Shown: piece by piece, positions 1 to 10,484 of the stretch
How positions within the stretch are numbered: the stretch's first letter is position 1
Layout of the letters: the number at the start of each line of letters is the position of its first letter
From: Agelaius tricolor
Lineage: Eukaryota > Chordata > Aves > Passeriformes > Icteridae
NCBI GenBank assembly: GCA_023055355.1
Contig: JALJCS010000001.1
Coordinates: 104,163,881 to 104,227,880 of the forward strand
Length of the DNA stretch: 64,000 bases
Reading direction: 5' to 3'
Notes under the pieces: model-generated
Database searches by the model: none
Told to the model about the DNA's origin: nothing
What the model saw: only the letters and a program-made list of their open reading frames with translations
Made by a program: the position numbers and the translations under genes

Positions 1-1210
1 AAATGTTCCATCTACACCTTATGTGCATAAATCTGTCCTTTTTGGGATATGTCCCCTGTAGAGGTAGGGAATTTTCTATCTTATCAGTGTTTTTTCATGC
101 ATTTTTATTTTAACACCAACATAGTAGACCTTATTTTGTGTATTCTCACCACCTGTTTAACTTTGCAATGCTGCTTTTACCATCTTGTGCTGACAGTCTT
201 TAAATCATTGCTGCTTTCCATTAAATCAGATTTCCATGATGCAAGACAAGATCCTGGATCAAGATGCCACCTGATATGCCTTTCAGTATTCCAACAAAAT
301 TATTGAGGCCACTTGCATGCTGAAAGTAATCTAAATGAGCAACTGCAGGAACAAAGTTAAAATTTTACCCAAGGTTCAACAAACAGAAAATAAGAAAATG
401 CTATTAGGGGTGTACATAGAGTTAGTTATATTCACATTGTGAGGTCAAATGAATCCTTCTGTGCATATATTTTGACTCCTTTCCATCTATGAATTTAGTT
501 GTCCAATAAACACAGGCACAATGTGACTGCTTGTGCAATGCCTGAAATAAGAAATCTGATCTTTAGATATATTTGCATTGAATGAAACATATTTTAAAAG
601 TCGTGTACGCTGTATATGGACCCAGAGAGGAATGGCAAAACAATTTTAGTAATTTTGCGTTGAAGTCATGAAGGTTAATTTGTGCAAGTGTGCAAAGTTT
701 GGACAGTAAGTTTATTCCAGGAAATCCCCTGAAAATAAGAATGAGAAAATATCCTTTTGGTCAAGTTAAATTTAAAATAGACGCTTTATAATTTTTGAAA
801 GATATGACTGAACAAGCATTTTTGCTCACTAAAGGGTTTTATTTACAAGTGTTTTTAATCACACTGCAGTATATGCTTTAGGATTTGGAACAAATTACTG
901 AAGTTATTGTTATCTGATTACTCTGTGTCTGTAGTACAGTATAGAATCACTTGTTTGAAAACTGTTGCAATAAGAAATAAATGAATAGATTTTAGAGAGA
1001 TGAATTTGGCATCATTTTCAGAGAACTATAGAGCAACTATCTTATGGTGCATAGAATTTTGTAAGGAGATGACTCACCTCTACTTTTATTTATGACTGCA
1101 ATCATCACGCAATAGTGATATACATTTTTGAGATTTCTTTTTAAACCATTGGGGTACATTCCCTTTCTATAGTTCTCCAGAGTGTGTATTTTATTCCAAG
1201 ATCAGCATAC
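1..1210. other. left flank, no gene recognised
   Basis: AT-rich unique sequence. Open frames are short, start at random positions and lack splice or promoter context. I see no tandem repeat, RNA gene or recognisable mobile element here. Confidence 0.6.
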
Positions 1211-1377
1211 CTTGGTGATGAAAGTCAAGGGATGAATTTGCCCTGAAGGTTTTGCTTTCATCCACGGAGGCAGAAAGGGTATATCAGCTCTATCCCTGTA
1301 AGCCCGAAATCTGCACATAATCTCTTGCACATGATGGAAGTAGCATGTGAGAATAGCAAGGTGAAGTCCTTTCCCAG
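1211..1377 (-). CDS. candidate internal exon, unidentified protein (weak)
   Basis: Seen: on the minus strand an open stretch of about 55 codons ends at 1211 and is followed at once by a donor-like GTATGC (1210-1205). Upstream, a T-rich run (about 1395-1385) precedes an AG at 1379-1378. The translated segment is compositionally protein-like, with a Cys/His/Arg-rich part followed by the short run FLPPWMKAKPSGQ. The donor falls exactly between codons (phase 0). The frame stays open a little beyond both proposed ends, so openness alone proves little, and a second AG at 1370-1369 makes the acceptor ambiguous. I do not recognise the protein. No matching neighbouring exon on this strand was found in the window. 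A chance open frame is at least as likely. Confidence 0.22.
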
Positions 1378-2610
1378 CTTTACCAGGAAAAAAGAATTGC
1401 AGTGAGTCAAGCCCTGTTACCTGTACTGAAGACAGGCATTTCTCAGTTGAAGACAGCATTGACATTCCATGCCAGGTGGAAGACAGATTTATTGAAGATA
1501 ATATTAATCACTGAGCATCAGACTGAGCACTTGTTTATGAATCTGCAAAATTCTCCTCATAGGGAGGGCTCTGTTTACTTGGTAGAATAGATGCATTGTA
1601 TCAAAGGAATCAGTTTAGTGTTTGCTAAGTATCCACTCTTCAGTGGCAACAGCTTTCTGTTTTATAATATTTACAAATTTATTTCCTCATGCAATAGAAA
1701 CATCAACTCCCAGTACATTATGTTTCTTGATCTCACCTAAAACTGTGATCTGTAGTAGTAACTGTACAAATAAAAATACATAACTGTGTTTTAATTAAAA
1801 AAAAAAGCTACTTTGAACTGAATTTCAGTGGCAACTTGGCACAAAATTCTCATGTATATATTAAAATTATCATAGTATGCATATTCAATGAAAATGTAAT
1901 ATTATATCTCCAACTATTTTGATGTTTCTGCTCAGGGCTGGACTGCAACAGAAGTGCTGAAGAATGGAGGGAATGATGTATAAGAAAAGAGACACATGCT
2001 GAAAGGCCTAAAAAAATATCTAGCACAGAGTCCAGGCTTGACCTTAATGATTTTTGACCATCCTCACCTGAATCACCATTTGCTCAACAACCTCTAATGG
2101 TTGGATGGTGTAATGCTTTTAATTTTGGCTGAATCTTTCAAAAATCCCTTGGATATTGAAGAGTTAACTGAGAAAGTTTGATCAGTGCAAAGATTTATTG
2201 CAGTAATGATGTAGGTTATCAACTGATATCCTAATTGCCTGAAGTATTCATCTACCCCAGCACCACATAAAAGTTTTTTCTTTCCCACAATTGTTCATTT
2301 TTTTCTAATGCTGTCTTAGAAAGAGTAATGATTCATTTGGAAGAGATCCAAGGCAAACATCATTTAAATCACTTGATCCGTTTACTAAGCTGTTGAAAAA
2401 TTAACAAGAGCATTGTTTAATGCATCATTTTTTTTAGTAGTATGGGTTGAGCTAGTGAACTTTTGTAAAAGCCTGAGTACATAGGAATACCAGGAAATAA
2501 ACTTTACAGTAGAAGGAGCAAAAACAGTAAGGAATGTGGTCCATGTGAAAACTATTTTTTCTGGGGAGTTGGCTGAAAAAAATCTGATCACATAAGCATT
2601 TTTCCCCATA

Positions 2611-2662
2611 AAATAAAAACTAAAAAAAACCAAAAAAAACCAAAAACAAAAACAAAAACCAA
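2611..2662. repeat. A-rich (AAAAAC)-like simple repeat
   Basis: Runs of A broken by regularly spaced C or CC. It could be the tail of a degraded retroposon, but no body is recognisable next to it. Confidence 0.7.
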
Positions 2663-4068
2663 GTGTAAAAATTTAAAACTGGACTATGTCTTCAAATGAT
2701 TCTAAGAATTCTAAGACCAAGCATTTCAATTTAATTTCAGGTAAGTTTAGCAAAGGAAAGAAATGGAAATGAAGAAATTAATTTGGCAAACTCTCCCAAA
2801 ACGAGACATGAGAAGAAACAGTCCCTCAATTTTTACTTAAGAGCACTCACCTACAGCAGATATGGCTCAAATTTATTTCTCTCCTCTGCCTCAGGGAATA
2901 TAACTTTCCATGCAGGGTGCCTCAGCTGCTGAGGAACTCACTGAGCTTAGTAGGCTACTCTCCATCTTTTACTCTCAGGCTGGTCAATTTATTCTAAAAA
3001 GAATTTTTACCCACTATTTACAATTTATTTTGATCAGTGACTGGAAACTAAGTGTTCTCACTTGCTATCTCTTTACTTAAATCCCTCGAGTAGCATCCCA
3101 GACTGCTCTTCTGATTCTTTTTCTCTCTAACTGAATTAATCTTCAATTATTCCATGCAAGGTGGAACAGTACAAGAATAAGAAATTATTTGGCCATGGCT
3201 CAGTCACCAGTATGTTATAACTTAATTTAAATGTGTCTCAGCTCTAAACAGAAGGACTTTGGCTCAAGGGCAGTCAGTTTTTATGAAAACCTTATAGTAC
3301 TGGCTTAAGAGATATGCAGAGGTGTAGAGACTCCCTCAGTCTCCCCTGTTGGAGGCCCCATAACATGAAAGAGGAAAGTTCATATTCCTTATGAAAAGGA
3401 ATAAAAATATGAATAATAAGAATAAAAATATGAAGCAGAATTTTTCATAGGTATTCAAATGATCCAACAATCAGAGTGAGTGGGGAAGCCCAACACACTC
3501 CAGGTTGGTCATAGAAATGTAATCTTGAAAAAAAAGAAGCTATCTAGATAGTGACCATGCAAACAGATTGAGGAGGCCAGACAAGAAAACTCACATTTTT
3601 CAAGGAATAGTCTGCTTGCAATACAGACTTGAAATAAAATATTTTTTTCAGACTATATTTTCCTCAATAATTACATACCAGTCTTGTTCTAAGTTTTTCT
3701 TCTCAAGGTCAACAATTTATATGTTTAAACATTTTAGTAATTACCATTTCACACTCAAATGGTTATTTTGAAAATAAAATGTCACATTAAAAACATCTTA
3801 ACAGTATAGCCACCCACAGCCAAGGGATGTGGAACCAAAGGGAAACTTCTATAACTGTCGGGAGATTTTTGAGGGAGATCATATCCATTTCAGGGTAAGA
3901 AAATTAATAAAAATTAATACATTTTAAATTGATTTTGTCATCAATAATTATTAAGTCTCCTGTAGTATGAATAGCTTAAACACTTCAGTATAAATGTGCA
4001 CAGATTCTTACAGACACAATTTATTTAATTCAAAATATACTTCTAGAGATAGAAGGTAAATAAGTCAA

Positions 4069-4082
4069 GGGGGGGTGGGGGG
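4069..4082 (+). repeat. G-run (G7-T-G6)
   Basis: Seven G, one T, six G in an otherwise AT-rich stretch. It might form an intrastrand quadruplex only with very short loops or a bulge, or an intermolecular one. No function is inferred. Confidence 0.6.
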
Positions 4083-4496
4083 AAAAGGCATATACCAACA
4101 AAGTAAAAAAAGGTAGAAAATAAATCCTCAGCAGTACATCATTTAAGAGGCTTCACTCAGGAAAAAAAAAGAAAAAGGTGTCTTTAGTGTTTCTATACAC
4201 TATCCCTAATGCTGGGTAACAAGGTAACGATGTACTTTTTACAAAACTAATCCATGAAAACTGCTATTAGTGTCTATTAATCTGAACCTGGATAGCTAGA
4301 CCTTATACCCTACAGATTTGCCTCAGAATAAAAGTAATTGCATTAACTTCCTGCAATAGAAGCCTGATACCTATTCTAGGCCTCATTGTTTATTTCTATC
4401 TATTCTTGCAGTGAATCAATATTTAATTTTCAATTCCTCCCACAAAGAAAAAAAAAAGAACTGGAAAATGCTTTATCAGAAAATGTGATTCACATT

Positions 4497-4513
4497 AAAA
4501 AAAAAAAAAAAAA
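4497..4513 (+). repeat. poly(A) tract
   Basis: Uninterrupted run of 17 A. No target-site duplication or retroposon body could be recognised around it. Confidence 0.8.
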
Positions 4514-5000
4514 TTCAGGAATACTTCATATAACAGGAAACTAGAAAATTTCAGTGTTTCCAAGTAGTCAAAGGTAGACTATAGTTGCAAGATAATTTCC
4601 CACTGGATTATTGATTGAGGTTGTTTTTTCCCAAAAGGTTTACAACTTTCTTGTCATTTAAAACATACAAACACAGATTTTAAAAATCTATCTATAGACA
4701 GAAGTACCAATATGGTGCAGATAGAAGAGAGATATTCCCTCTGGAAGGCAATTTTTTATTATTTATTTGAAATAACCTGGACAAAGAACAATTCCATATC
4801 TCAAATAGTATATTTCCATACTTTAGCTTTTGTGTTTTCTGACCATCTATACAACAAAACAAAAATATTAGAGACAGTGAAAGGAAAAACAGACTAAACC
4901 ACAGTTTTCTACTAAAACACAAACACCATTTATTAACAATAGGACTATAACGCATAAAATAATGTAAGTTTGAGGAAATAACAGGTGTATCAGGGAAGAG

Positions 5001-5030
5001 AAGGGAAGGGAAACGGAAGCCTGCGAACCT
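5001..5030 (+). repeat. left array junction, inside a palindrome right arm
   Basis: The flank gives way to GGGAAGGGAAACGGAA (5003-5018), which is the right half of the unit palindrome. The next bases (GCCTGCGAACCTG) differ from the interior TCTTGCGACCCTG at three sites. Bases before about 5001 no longer match the arm: the interior has CCTTTC where the flank has AGAGAA. The array therefore opens within the palindrome. Confidence 0.85.
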
Positions 5031-5795
5031 GAAAAGAAAGGCTTACAAAGACTTGGGAAAGGAGATAGGATCAAATGAAATGCGAGTGAAAAAAACGCCA
5101 AAAACCCAGAAAATCGGACTTGTAGTGTCTTCAAGAAGTGGTGTGTGAGGAATGGAGCTGCATTGCAAAGGACCAAAAGAGGCCAAAACTAAGCTCACAG
5201 ATGTTGCAAAAGCACGGGAAAAAGTCAAGGAGGAAGACAACCTGTTGGGGAAGATAGAAAAGACATGGCATGGATGCTTAAAAAAATAAAAAAAAAAAAT
5301 ACAGGAATCTTTCCCATATGCCAGTAAGTGCAGGCACGTGCAGCAAAGATTGCCAAAATTGATCTCCGCTGAAGGCCAAAACAGAAAGGAAGGACTTACA
5401 AAGAGGCTGGAATGGAGATATCATCAAAGGAATTGCAATTGGAGGAGAGAAAAACAAAAATGGGGAAATTTGGGCAATTTAGTGACTAGTAGAACATGGA
5501 CAGGGATTCTAGCAGAGCAGTGCAAAAAACCAAAAGATGCCAAAACTAAGCTCACAGATGTTGCAACAGCTGGGGAAAAAGTCAAGGAGGAAGACAAAAC
5601 TTGCCGGGCAAGATAGAAAAGACATGGCATGGATGCTGAAAAAAAAGGAAAAAAAAGAAGAAAAAAATCTTTCCCAAAGTCAAAGCCATCAAAAGGCATG
5701 GCATGTCATCAAGTGCAGGGACATGCACCAAAGATTCCTCTCTTGGTCTCCATTGAAATCGCAAGATTCCGTTTCCCTTCCCGAAAGGAAATGAA
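5001..5795 (+). repeat. unit 1 (n=1), edge unit
   Basis: One y body then one x, about 795 bp. It lacks only the outer ~10 bases of its right-arm start. After about 5050 it matches interior units closely, unlike the diverged right edge of the array. It ends at palindrome 5759-5829 (centre GAA). Confidence 0.93.
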
Positions 5796-6120
5796 ATTTC
5801 CTTTCGGGAAGGGAAACGGAATCTTGCGACCCTGAAAAGAAAGGCTTACAAAGACTCGGGAAAGGAGATAGGATCAAATGAAATGCGAGTGAAAAAAGTG
5901 GCAAAAAACCCAGAAAATCGGGACTTGTAGTGTCTTCAAGAAATGGTCCGTGAGAAATGGAGCTGCATTGCAAAGGACCAAAAGAGGCCAAAACTAAGCT
6001 CACAGATGTTGCAAAAGCCAGGGAAAAAGTCAAGGAGGAAGACACAACTTGTTGGGGAAGGTAGAAAAGACATGGCATGGATGCTTAAAAAATTAAAAAA
6101 AAAAATACAGGAATCTTTCC

Positions 6121-6480
6121 CATATGCCAGTAAGTGCAGGCACGTGCAGCAAAGCTTGCCAAAATTGATCTCCGCTGAAGGCCAAAACAGAAAGGAAGGA
6201 CTTACAAAGAGGCTGGAATGGAGATATCATCAAAGGAATTGCAATTGGAGGAGAAAAAAAAAAAAAGGGGGAAATTTGGGCAATTTAGTGACTAGAAGAA
6301 AATGGACCGGGATTCTAGCAGAGCAGTGCAAAAAACCAAAAGATGCCAAAACTAAGCCCACAGATGTTGCAAAAGCCCGGGAAAAAGTCAAGGAAGAAGA
6401 GAAATCTGGGTGAGGAAGATATGAGGGACATGGTATGAATACTTGAAAAACACTAAAATAAAAAAGGAAATAGTCTTTCC
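6121..6480 (+). repeat. representative 360-bp monomer x
   Basis: Type x monomer. It opens with CATATGCCAGTAAGTGCAGG, then a CACGTG box, an A-run at 6253-6266, and a tail with GAAATCTGGGTGAGG and ACACTAAAATAAAAAAGG. The next monomer begins at 6481 with the same 50 bases. The x monomer just before a palindrome has a different tail (TTGCCGGGCAAG and a GGAAAAAAAAGAAG-type purine run). Confidence 0.95.
6141..6146. other. CACGTG box, recurs in most x monomers
   Basis: A CACGTG hexamer sits about 20 bases into nearly every x monomer, within GCAGGCACGTGCAGC. That gives on the order of 78 positions in the array. At some (near 8466, 22073, 23230, 27526, 30660, 33789, 34948, 40408 and 49620) it is mutated to CACATG, and near 49265 it is deleted. 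CACGTG is the canonical E-box of bHLH-ZIP factors; binding here is only a possibility. Confidence 0.6.
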
Positions 6481-7200
6481 CATATGCCAGTAAGTGCAGG
6501 CACGTGCAGCAAAGCTTGCCAAAATTGATCCCTGCTGAAGGCCAAAACAGAAAGGAAGGACTTACAAAGAGGCTGGAATGGAGATATCATCAAAGGAATT
6601 GCAATTGGAGGAGAGAAAAAAAAAAACGGGGAAATTTGGGCAATTTAGTGACTAGAAGAAAATGGACAGGGATTCTAGCAGAGCAGTGCAAAAAACCAAA
6701 AGATGCCAAAACTAAGCTCACAGATGTTGCAAAAGCCAGGGAAAAAGTCAAGGAAGAAGAGAAATCTGGGTGAGGAAGATATGAGGGACATGGTATGAAT
6801 ACTTGAAAAACACTAAAATAAAAAAGGAAATAGTCTTTCCCATATGCCAGTAAGTGCAGGCACGTGCAGCAAAGCTTGCCAAAATTGATCCCCGCTGAAG
6901 GCCAAAACAGAAAGGAAGGACTTACAAAGAGGCTGGAATGGAGATATCATCAAAGGAATTGCAATTGGAGGAGAGAAAAACAAAAATGGGGAAATTTGGG
7001 CAATTTAGTGACTAGTAGAACATGGACAGGGATTCTAGCAGAGCAGTGCAAAAAACCAAAAGATGCCAAAACTAAGCTCACAGATGTTGCAACAGCTGGG
7101 GAAAAAGTCAAGGAGGAAGACAAAACTTGCCGGGCAAGATAGAAAAGACATGGCATGGATGCTGAAAAAAAAGGAAAAAAAAGAAGAAAAAAATCTTTCC

Positions 7201-7643
7201 CAAAGTCAAAGCCATCAAAAGGCATGGCATGTCATCAAGTGCAGGGACATGCACCAAAGATTCCTCTCTTGGTCTCCATTGAAATCGCAAGATTCCGTTT
7301 CCCTTCCCGAAAGGAAATGAAATTTCCTTTCGGGAAGGGAAACGGAATCTTGCGACCCTGAAAAGAAAGGCTTACAAAGACTCGGGAAAGGAGATAGGAT
7401 CAAATGAAATGCGAGTGAAAAAAACGCCAAAAACCCAGAAAATCGGACTTGTAGTGTCTTCAAGAAGTGGTGTGTGAGGAATGGAGCTGCATTGCAAAGG
7501 ACCAAAAGAGGCCAAAACTAAGCTCACAGATGTTGCAAAAGCACGGGAAAAAGTCAAGGAGGAAGACAACCTGTTGGGGAAGATAGAAAAGACATGGCAT
7601 GGATGCTTAAAAAAATAAAAAAAAAAAATACAGGAATCTTTCC
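7201..7643 (+). repeat. representative 443-bp monomer y
   Basis: This monomer aligns with x on both sides of its palindrome (7285-7355). Left part: AAGATTCCTCTCTTGGTCTC versus x AAGATTGCCAAAATTGATCT. Right part: GAAAGGCTTACAAAGAC versus x GAAAGGAAGGACTTACAAAG. The extra length (83 bp) is mostly the 71-bp palindrome. y is therefore best read as an x-like monomer with a palindromic insertion, not as an unrelated sequence. Confidence 0.85.
7285..7355. repeat. representative unit palindrome, centre GAA
   Basis: Perfect inverted repeat with 34-bp arms and a 3-nt centre. The left arm begins TCGCAAGATTCCG and ends GAAAGGAAAT; the right arm is its exact reverse complement. Similar palindromes start at 5759, 9252, 11577, 13103, 15794, 18117, 22856, 26343, 27144, 28312, 29478, 34575, 36898, 39223, 40024, 41192, 42716, 43884, 45410 and 46569 (21 with GAA). 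At 28312, 41192 and 43884 the right arm carries TTGCAACC instead of TTGCGACC. It could extrude as a cruciform, and a transcript would fold as a hairpin. Confidence 0.97.
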
Positions 7644-8122
7644 CATATGCCAGTAAGTGCAGGCACGTGCAACAAAGATTGCCAAAATTGATCTCCGCTG
7701 AAGGCCAAAACAGAAAGGAAGGACTTACAAAGAGGCTGGAATGGAGATATCATCAAAGGAATTGCAATTGGAGGAGAAAAAAAAAAAACGGGGAAATTTG
7801 GGCAATTTAGTGACTAGAAGAAAATGGACCGGGATTCTAGCAGAGCAGTGCAAAAAACCAAAAGATGCCAAAACTAAGCTCACAGATGTTGCAACAGCTG
7901 GGGAAAAAGTCAAGGAGGAAGACACAACTTGCCAGGCAAGATAGAAAAGACATGGCATGGATGCTGAAAAAAAAGGAAAAAAAAGAAGAAAAAAATCTTT
8001 CCCAAAGTCAAAGGCATCAAAAGGCATGGCATGTCATCAAGTGCAGGGACATGCACCAAAGATTCCTCTCTTGGTCTCCATTGAAATTGCAAGATTCCGT
8101 TTCCCTTCCCAAAAGGAAATTC
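7322..8122 (+). repeat. unit 3 (n=1)
   Basis: 801 bp. It corresponds to unit 23 at +22193 bp. Its right palindrome is the degenerate form at 8087-8156. Confidence 0.95.
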
Positions 8123-8156
8123 ATTTCCTTTCGGGAAGGGAAACGGAATCTTGTGA
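8087..8156. repeat. degenerate palindrome variant, centre TC
   Basis: The centre is shortened to TC. The left arm has CCCAAAAGG for CCCGAAAGG and begins TTGCAAG for TCGCAAG; the right arm ends CTTGTGA for CTTGCGA. Other copies start at 18921, 21691, 30280 and 33410. All five share the same changes, so they spread as one lineage. Confidence 0.95.
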
Positions 8157-9288
8157 CCCTGAAAAGAAAGGCTTCCAAAGACTCGGGAAAGGAGATAGGA
8201 TCAAATGAAATGCGAGTGAAAAAAGCGGCAAAAAACCCAGAAAATCGGGACTTGTAGTGTCTTCAAGAAATGGTCCGTGAGGAATGGAGCTGCATTGCAA
8301 AGGACCAAAAGAGGCCAAAACTAAGCTCACAGATGTTGCAAAAGCACGGGAAAAAGTCAAGGAGGAAGACACAACTTGTTGGGGAAGGTAGAAAAGACAT
8401 GGCATGGATGCTTAAAAAAAATAAAAAAAAAATACAGGAATCTTTCCCATATGCCAGTAAGTGTAGGCACATGCAGCAAAGCTTGCCAAAATTGATCTCC
8501 GCTGAAGGCCAAAACAGAAAGGAAGGACTTACAAAGAGGCTGGAATGGAGATATCATCAAAGGAATTGCAATTGGAGGAGAAAAAAAAAAAAAGGGGGAA
8601 ATTTGGGCAATTTAGTGACTAGAAGAAAATGGACCGGGATTCTAGCAGAGCAGTGCAAAAACCCAAAAGATGCCAAAACTAAGCCCACAGATGTTGCAAA
8701 AGCCAGGGAAAAAGTCAAGGAAGAAGAGAAATCTGGGTGAGGAAGATATGAGGGACATGGTATGAATACTTGAAAAACACTAAAATAAAAAAGGAAATAG
8801 TCTTTCCCATATGCCAGTAAGTGCAGGCACGTGCAGCAAAGCTTGCCAAAATTGATCCCCGCTGAAGGCCAAAACAGAAAGGAAGGACTTACAAAGAGGC
8901 TGGAATGGAGATATCATCAAAGGAATTGCAATTGGAGGAGAGAAAAACAAAAATGGGGAAATTTGGGCAATTTAGTGACTAGTAGAACATGGACAGGGAT
9001 TCTAGCAGAGCAGTGCAAAAAACCAAAAGATGCCAAAACTAAGCTCACAGATGTTGCAACAGCTGGGGAAAAAGTCAAGGAGGAAGACAAAACTTGCCGG
9101 GCAAGATAGAAAAGACATGGCATGGATGCTGAAAAAAAAGGAAAAAAAAGAAGAAAAAAATCTTTCCCAAAGTCAAAGCCATCAAAAGGCATGGCATGTC
9201 ATCAAGTGCAGGGACATGCACCAAAGATTCCTCTCTTGGTCTCCATTGAAATCGCAAGATTCCGTTTCCCTTCCCGAAAGGAAATGAA
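8123..9288 (+). repeat. unit 4 (n=2)
   Basis: 1166 bp. Its first ~700 bp match unit 24 at +22193 bp and share the CACATG-mutated first x monomer. Right palindrome 9252-9322, centre GAA. Confidence 0.95.
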
Positions 9289-10450
9289 ATTTCCTTTCGG
9301 GAAGGGAAACGGAATCTTGCGACCCTGAAAAGAAAGGCTTACAAAGACTCGGGAAAGGAGATAGGATCAAATGAAATGCGAGTGAAAAAAACGCCAAAAA
9401 CCCAGAAAATCGGACTTGTAGTGTCTTCAAGAAGTGGTGTGTGAGGAATGGAGCTGCATTGCAAAGGACCAAAAGAGGCCAAAACTAAGCTCACAGATGT
9501 TGCAAAAGCACGGGAAAAAGTCAAGGAGGAAGACAACCTGTTGGGGAAGATAGAAAAGACATGGCATGGATGCTTAAAAAAATAAAAAAAAAAATACAGG
9601 AATCTTTCCCATATGCCAGTAAGTGCAGGCACGTGCAGCAAAGATTGCCAAAATTGATCCCCGCTGAAGGCCAAAACAGAAAGGAAGGACTTACAAAGAG
9701 GCTGGAATGGAGATATCATCAAAGGAATTGCAATTGGAGGAGAGAAAAAAAAAAACGGGGAAATTTGGGCAATTTAGTGACTAGAAGAAAATGGACCGGG
9801 ATTCTAGCAGAGCAGTGCAAAAAACCAAAAGATGCCAAAACTAAGCCCACAGATGTTGCAAAAGCCCGGGAAAAAGTCAAGGAAGAAGAGAAATCTGGGT
9901 GAGGAAGATATGAGGGACATGGTATGAATACTTGAAAAACACTAAAATAAAAAAGGAAATAGTCTTTCCCATATGCCAGTAAGTGCAGGCACGTGCAGCA
10001 AAGCTTGCCAAAATTGATCCCCGCTGAAGGCCAAAACAGAAAGGAAGGACTTACAAAGAGGCTGGAATGGAGATATCATCAAAGGAATTGCAATTGGAGG
10101 AGAGAAAAACAAAAATGGGGAAATTTGGGCAATTTAGTGACTAGTAGAACATGGACAGGGATTCTAGCAGAGCAGTGCAAAAAACCAAAAGATGCCAAAA
10201 CTAAGCTCACAGATGTTGCAACAGCTGGGGAAAAAGTCAAGGAGGAAGACAAAACTTGCCGGGCAAGATAGAAAAGACATGGCATGGATGCTGAAAAAAA
10301 AGGAAAAAAAAGAAGAAAAAAATCTTTCCCAAAGTCAAAGGCATCAAAAGGCATGGCATGTCATCAAGTGCAGGGACATGCACCAAAGATTCCTCTCTTG
10401 GTCTCCATTGAAATCGCAAGATTCCGTTTCCCTTCCCGAAAGGAAATTTC
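9289..10450 (+). repeat. unit 5 (n=2)
   Basis: 1162 bp. Right palindrome 10414-10484, the first with centre TTC. Confidence 0.95.
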
Positions 10451-10484
10451 ATTTCCTTTCGGGAAGGGAAACGGAATCTTGCGA
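10414..10484. repeat. representative palindrome with flipped centre TTC
   Basis: Same 34-bp arms as the GAA form, but the three central bases are TTC, the reverse complement of GAA. Other TTC copies start at 14271, 16951, 19726, 20888, 24017, 25180, 31445, 32607, 35736, 38060, 47726 and 48892 (13 in all). Most TTC copies are followed by GCTTCCAAAG, most GAA copies by GCTTACAAAG; 10414, 16951 and 47726 are TTC with GCTTAC. Confidence 0.95.

Larger units (their letters stand above)
1378..5000. other. left flank, no gene recognised; simple repeats only
   Basis: AT-rich unique DNA up to the satellite. It contains A-rich tracts, a 21-bp-period direct repeat of GAATAAAAATATGAA (3399-3413 and 3420-3434), a G-run at 4069-4082 and a poly(A) run at 4497-4513. 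The small open frames on both strands show no family I know and no paired splice sites I would trust. Confidence 0.6.
5796..7321 (+). repeat. unit 2 (n=3)
   Basis: 1526 bp: y body then three x monomers starting at 6121, 6481 and 6841, exactly 360 bp apart. It is the clearest place to read the monomer period. Right palindrome 7285-7355, centre GAA. Confidence 0.95.

Noticed and set aside
5759..5829. CENP-B box in the palindrome (TTTCGGGAAGGGAAACGG looked close)
   Set aside because: The required spacing of TTCG, A and CGGG (NTTCGNNNNANNCGGGN) is not met on either strand.
5759..5829. Interferon-response-like element (GGGAAACGGAA)
   Set aside because: It only partly fits the GAAANNGAAA pattern, and purine-rich satellite DNA yields such matches by chance.
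8270..8740. Recurrent 156-codon plus-strand frames with a Lys/Arg-rich product in many units
   Set aside because: They arise from the same monomer sequence, are truncated or shifted wherever A-run length changes, and overlap open frames on both strands. There is no codon-level conservation: indels in A-runs break the frame freely.
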